Source: Bifidobacterium sp. (GTDB lineage Bacteria; Actinomycetota; Actinomycetes; Actinomycetales; Bifidobacteriaceae). From it: a stretch of DNA of 5,961 nucleotides. This document shows positions 4,381 through 5,961 of the stretch, one piece after another. The DNA is taken from the NCBI GenBank assembly GCA_022739095.1, contig JAIJEI010000131.1:1-5961 (forward strand). Direction: 5' to 3'. A model generated the notes under the pieces. It ran no database searches and was not told the origin of the DNA. It worked only from the letters and a program-made list of their open reading frames with translations. Position 1 is the stretch's first letter. Every line of letters begins with the position of its first letter. Position numbers and translations under genes: made by a program.

Positions 4381-5961
4381 TCAGCTGAGGGCGGCAAAGC
4401 GCTCGGCTAGCGCGTCGGCAGCTTCGGCGGCGGGCACGGCGACCTTGTTCTCACCGTTGCGATCACGCAACTCAATGGTGCCGTCGTTGACGTAGTCGCG
4501 GCCGACCACGGCGATCAGCGGCACACCGATCAGCTCGGCATCCTTGAACTTGACGCCCGGAGACACCTTCTTACGGTCATCGTAAATGACCTCAAGGCCC
4601 TTGGCTTCAAGCTCAGCGACCAGCTTTTCGGCACCTTCAAACGCCGCAGCGTCCTTACCGGTGGCCACCACATGCACAGCGGCCGGGGTGATCACAGACG
4701 GCCAAGCCAAGCCAGCTTCGTCGTGGTGCGTTTCGGCGATGCAGGCGAGCACACGGGAAACACCGATGCCATAGCAACCCATCCACACCGGCACGGCCTT
4801 GCCGTTCTGGTCGAGCACCTTCAGATCCAGCGCCTTGGAGTACTTGAGACCCAGCTGGAACACCTGACCGATTTCCACACCGCGCTCGAAGCTCAGCGGA
4901 CCGGAACCGTCCGGACTCATGTCGCCGTGGCGAACCTCAACGGCTTCCACCACGCCGTCGGCCTTGAAGTCACGGCCGTACACCAGGTTGTAGTAGTCCA
5001 CCTCGTTCTCATCAGCACCGGTGAACCAAGCAGAACCCTTGACCACGTGCGCGTCGACCAGGTAGCGAACCGGGTTCTTCACGCCGGCAGCCTCGGCCTG
5101 CGGGCCAAGCACCATCGGTCCGATGTAGCCGGGCACCAGTTCGGGGTGCTGCTTCAGGTCTTCCTCAGTGGCTTCCTCAAGTTCGGCGGGCGCGAACTGG
5201 GCTTCCAGTCGCTTCATATCCACCGTACGGTCACCGGGCACGCCGACGACAATCACTTCACGCCACGGCTCGTCATGCTCTTCATCCTCAGGGTGCTTGA
5301 CGGTGATCACCACGTTCTTGAGGATGTCGGAAGCCTGCCATTCACGGCCATCGGTACGCGGGTGGTCGGCGTTGGCACGCTCGATCATGTTGTCGATGGT
5401 CTTGGCGTCCGGGGTGGCTTCCTTGGAAGCGGCGGGAGTGGCGGAAGCATCGATTTCCGGCAGCTCCGGAGTGCTCAGGGCCTCAACATTCCATGCCTTG
5501 CCGGAAGGTGCCAGCGCGAAGGTATCTTCGCCGATCGGCATTGGAGCCAGGAACTCCTCGGATGCGGAGCCGCCCATCGGGCCGGACATGGCGAACACGG
5601 GCACGTACTTCAGGTCGAGACGCTGGAAGATGCGCTCGTAAGCGCCGCGCTCGTCGTAGTAGGCCTTGCGCATGCCTTCCTCATCGATGGTGAAGGAGTA
5701 GGCGTCCTTCATGATGAATTCGCGGCCACGGATCAGGCCGGCGCGCGGGCGGAACTCGTCGCGGTACTTGGTCTGGATCTGGTACAGGGTGATGGGAAGG
5801 TCCTTGTAAGAGGAGTACATGTCCTTGACCAGAAGGGTGAACATCTCCTCGTGGGTGGGAGCCAGCAGGTAATCGGCCTCGTGGCGATCCTTCAAACGGA
5901 AGATGTTATCGCCGTACTCCTCCCAGCGATGGGTGGCCTCGTAGGGTTCGCGCGGCAGCAG
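4381..5961 (-). CDS. proS: Prolyl-tRNA synthetase, C-terminal 526 residues (partial; N-terminus beyond right edge)
   Basis: The enzyme charges tRNA-Pro with proline (class II aminoacyl-tRNA synthetase, cytoplasmic). The open frame continues without a stop to 5961, where it reads LLPREPYEATHRWEEYGDNI. The TTG at 5895 is therefore an internal Leu codon, not the start. Comparison with bacterial ProS suggests that roughly 75-80 residues are missing. Visible in order: PTHEE (about 5850); the motif 2 region RPRAGLIRGREFIMKDAYSF (about 5694-5753); GGSASEEF, then a long insert of the INS/YbaK-like editing domain type that removes mischarged Ala-tRNA-Pro (roughly 4950-5500); class II motif 3 GCYGIGVSRVLACIAE (about 4735-4783); and the anticodon-binding domain with KKVSPGVKFKDAELIGVPL near the end. 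The stop TGA is at 4381-4383. The insert places it in the bacterial-type ProS with editing. It is followed by a strong hairpin and then ssb in the same direction. Confidence 0.96.
   Translation of the reverse strand: MLPREPYEATHRWEEYGDNIFRLKDRHEADYLLAPTHEEMFTLLVKDMYSSYKDLPITLYQIQTKYRDEFRPRAGLIRGREFIMKDAYSFTIDEEGMRKAYYDERGAYERIFQRLDLKYVPVFAMSGPMGGSASEEFLAPMPIGEDTFALAPSGKAWNVEALSTPELPEIDASATPAASKEATPDAKTIDNMIERANADHPRTDGREWQASDILKNVVITVKHPEDEEHDEPWREVIVVGVPGDRTVDMKRLEAQFAPAELEEATEEDLKQHPELVPGYIGPMVLGPQAEAAGVKNPVRYLVDAHVVKGSAWFTGADENEVDYYNLVYGRDFKADGVVEAVEVRHGDMSPDGSGPLSFERGVEIGQVFQLGLKYSKALDLKVLDQNGKAVPVWMGCYGIGVSRVLACIAETHHDEAGLAWPSVITPAAVHVVATGKDAAAFEGAEKLVAELEAKGLEVIYDDRKKVSPGVKFKDAELIGVPLIAVVGRDYVNDGTIELRDRNGENKVAVPAAEAADALAERFAALS

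Noticed and set aside
1..5961. CRISPR array, tRNA/rRNA genes, insertion sequences
   Set aside because: No regularly spaced long repeats, no tRNA-like cloverleaf or rRNA sequence, and no transposase-like frame were seen on either strand.

Overview
The window looks like chromosomal DNA of a Bifidobacterium, probably of the B. longum group. This is inferred from GC-rich coding sequence, the style of the M13 peptidase and prolyl-tRNA synthetase, and a Gln/Pro/Gly-rich N-terminus of the kind common on bifidobacterial membrane proteins. No search was run, so the species is an inference.

Layout: (1) 1-284, minus: the first 94 codons of a Gln/Pro/Gly/Asn-rich protein that runs off the left edge. (2) 285-460: divergent intergenic region with short repeats. 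(3) 461-2635, plus: complete cytosolic M13 zinc metallopeptidase, PepO type. (4) 2653-2697: a strong hairpin with T-tracts on both strands that can terminate pepO and the converging toxin-antitoxin operon. (5) 2700-3297, minus: a complete HigB/HigA type II toxin-antitoxin pair, toxin first, with overlapping genes and GC near 44% where pepO is above 60%. (6) 3298-3361: a compact array of inverted and 16-bp-spaced direct repeats in front of higB, the probable operator. (7) 3362-4105, minus: a single-stranded DNA-binding protein with a clear OB fold, a Gly/Asn linker and an atypical C-terminal tip. (8) 4106-4380: ssb leader with a small hairpin, two perfect DnaA-box sequences facing each other plus a third near-match, then the proS terminator. 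(9) 4381-5961, minus: the C-terminal 526 residues of prolyl-tRNA synthetase, with its N-terminus beyond the right edge.

proS, ssb and higBA lie in the same direction. proS appears to end at its own terminator. ssb has its own leader and no obvious terminator after it, so ssb transcripts may read into higBA. All minus-strand transcription would then stop at the shared hairpin facing pepO. The genes do not form one pathway: peptide turnover, a stress or maintenance module, DNA replication/repair and tRNA charging simply adjoin. The parts most worth a second look are the DnaA-box pair upstream of ssb and the repeat array in front of higBA. I saw no clearly new multi-gene system.
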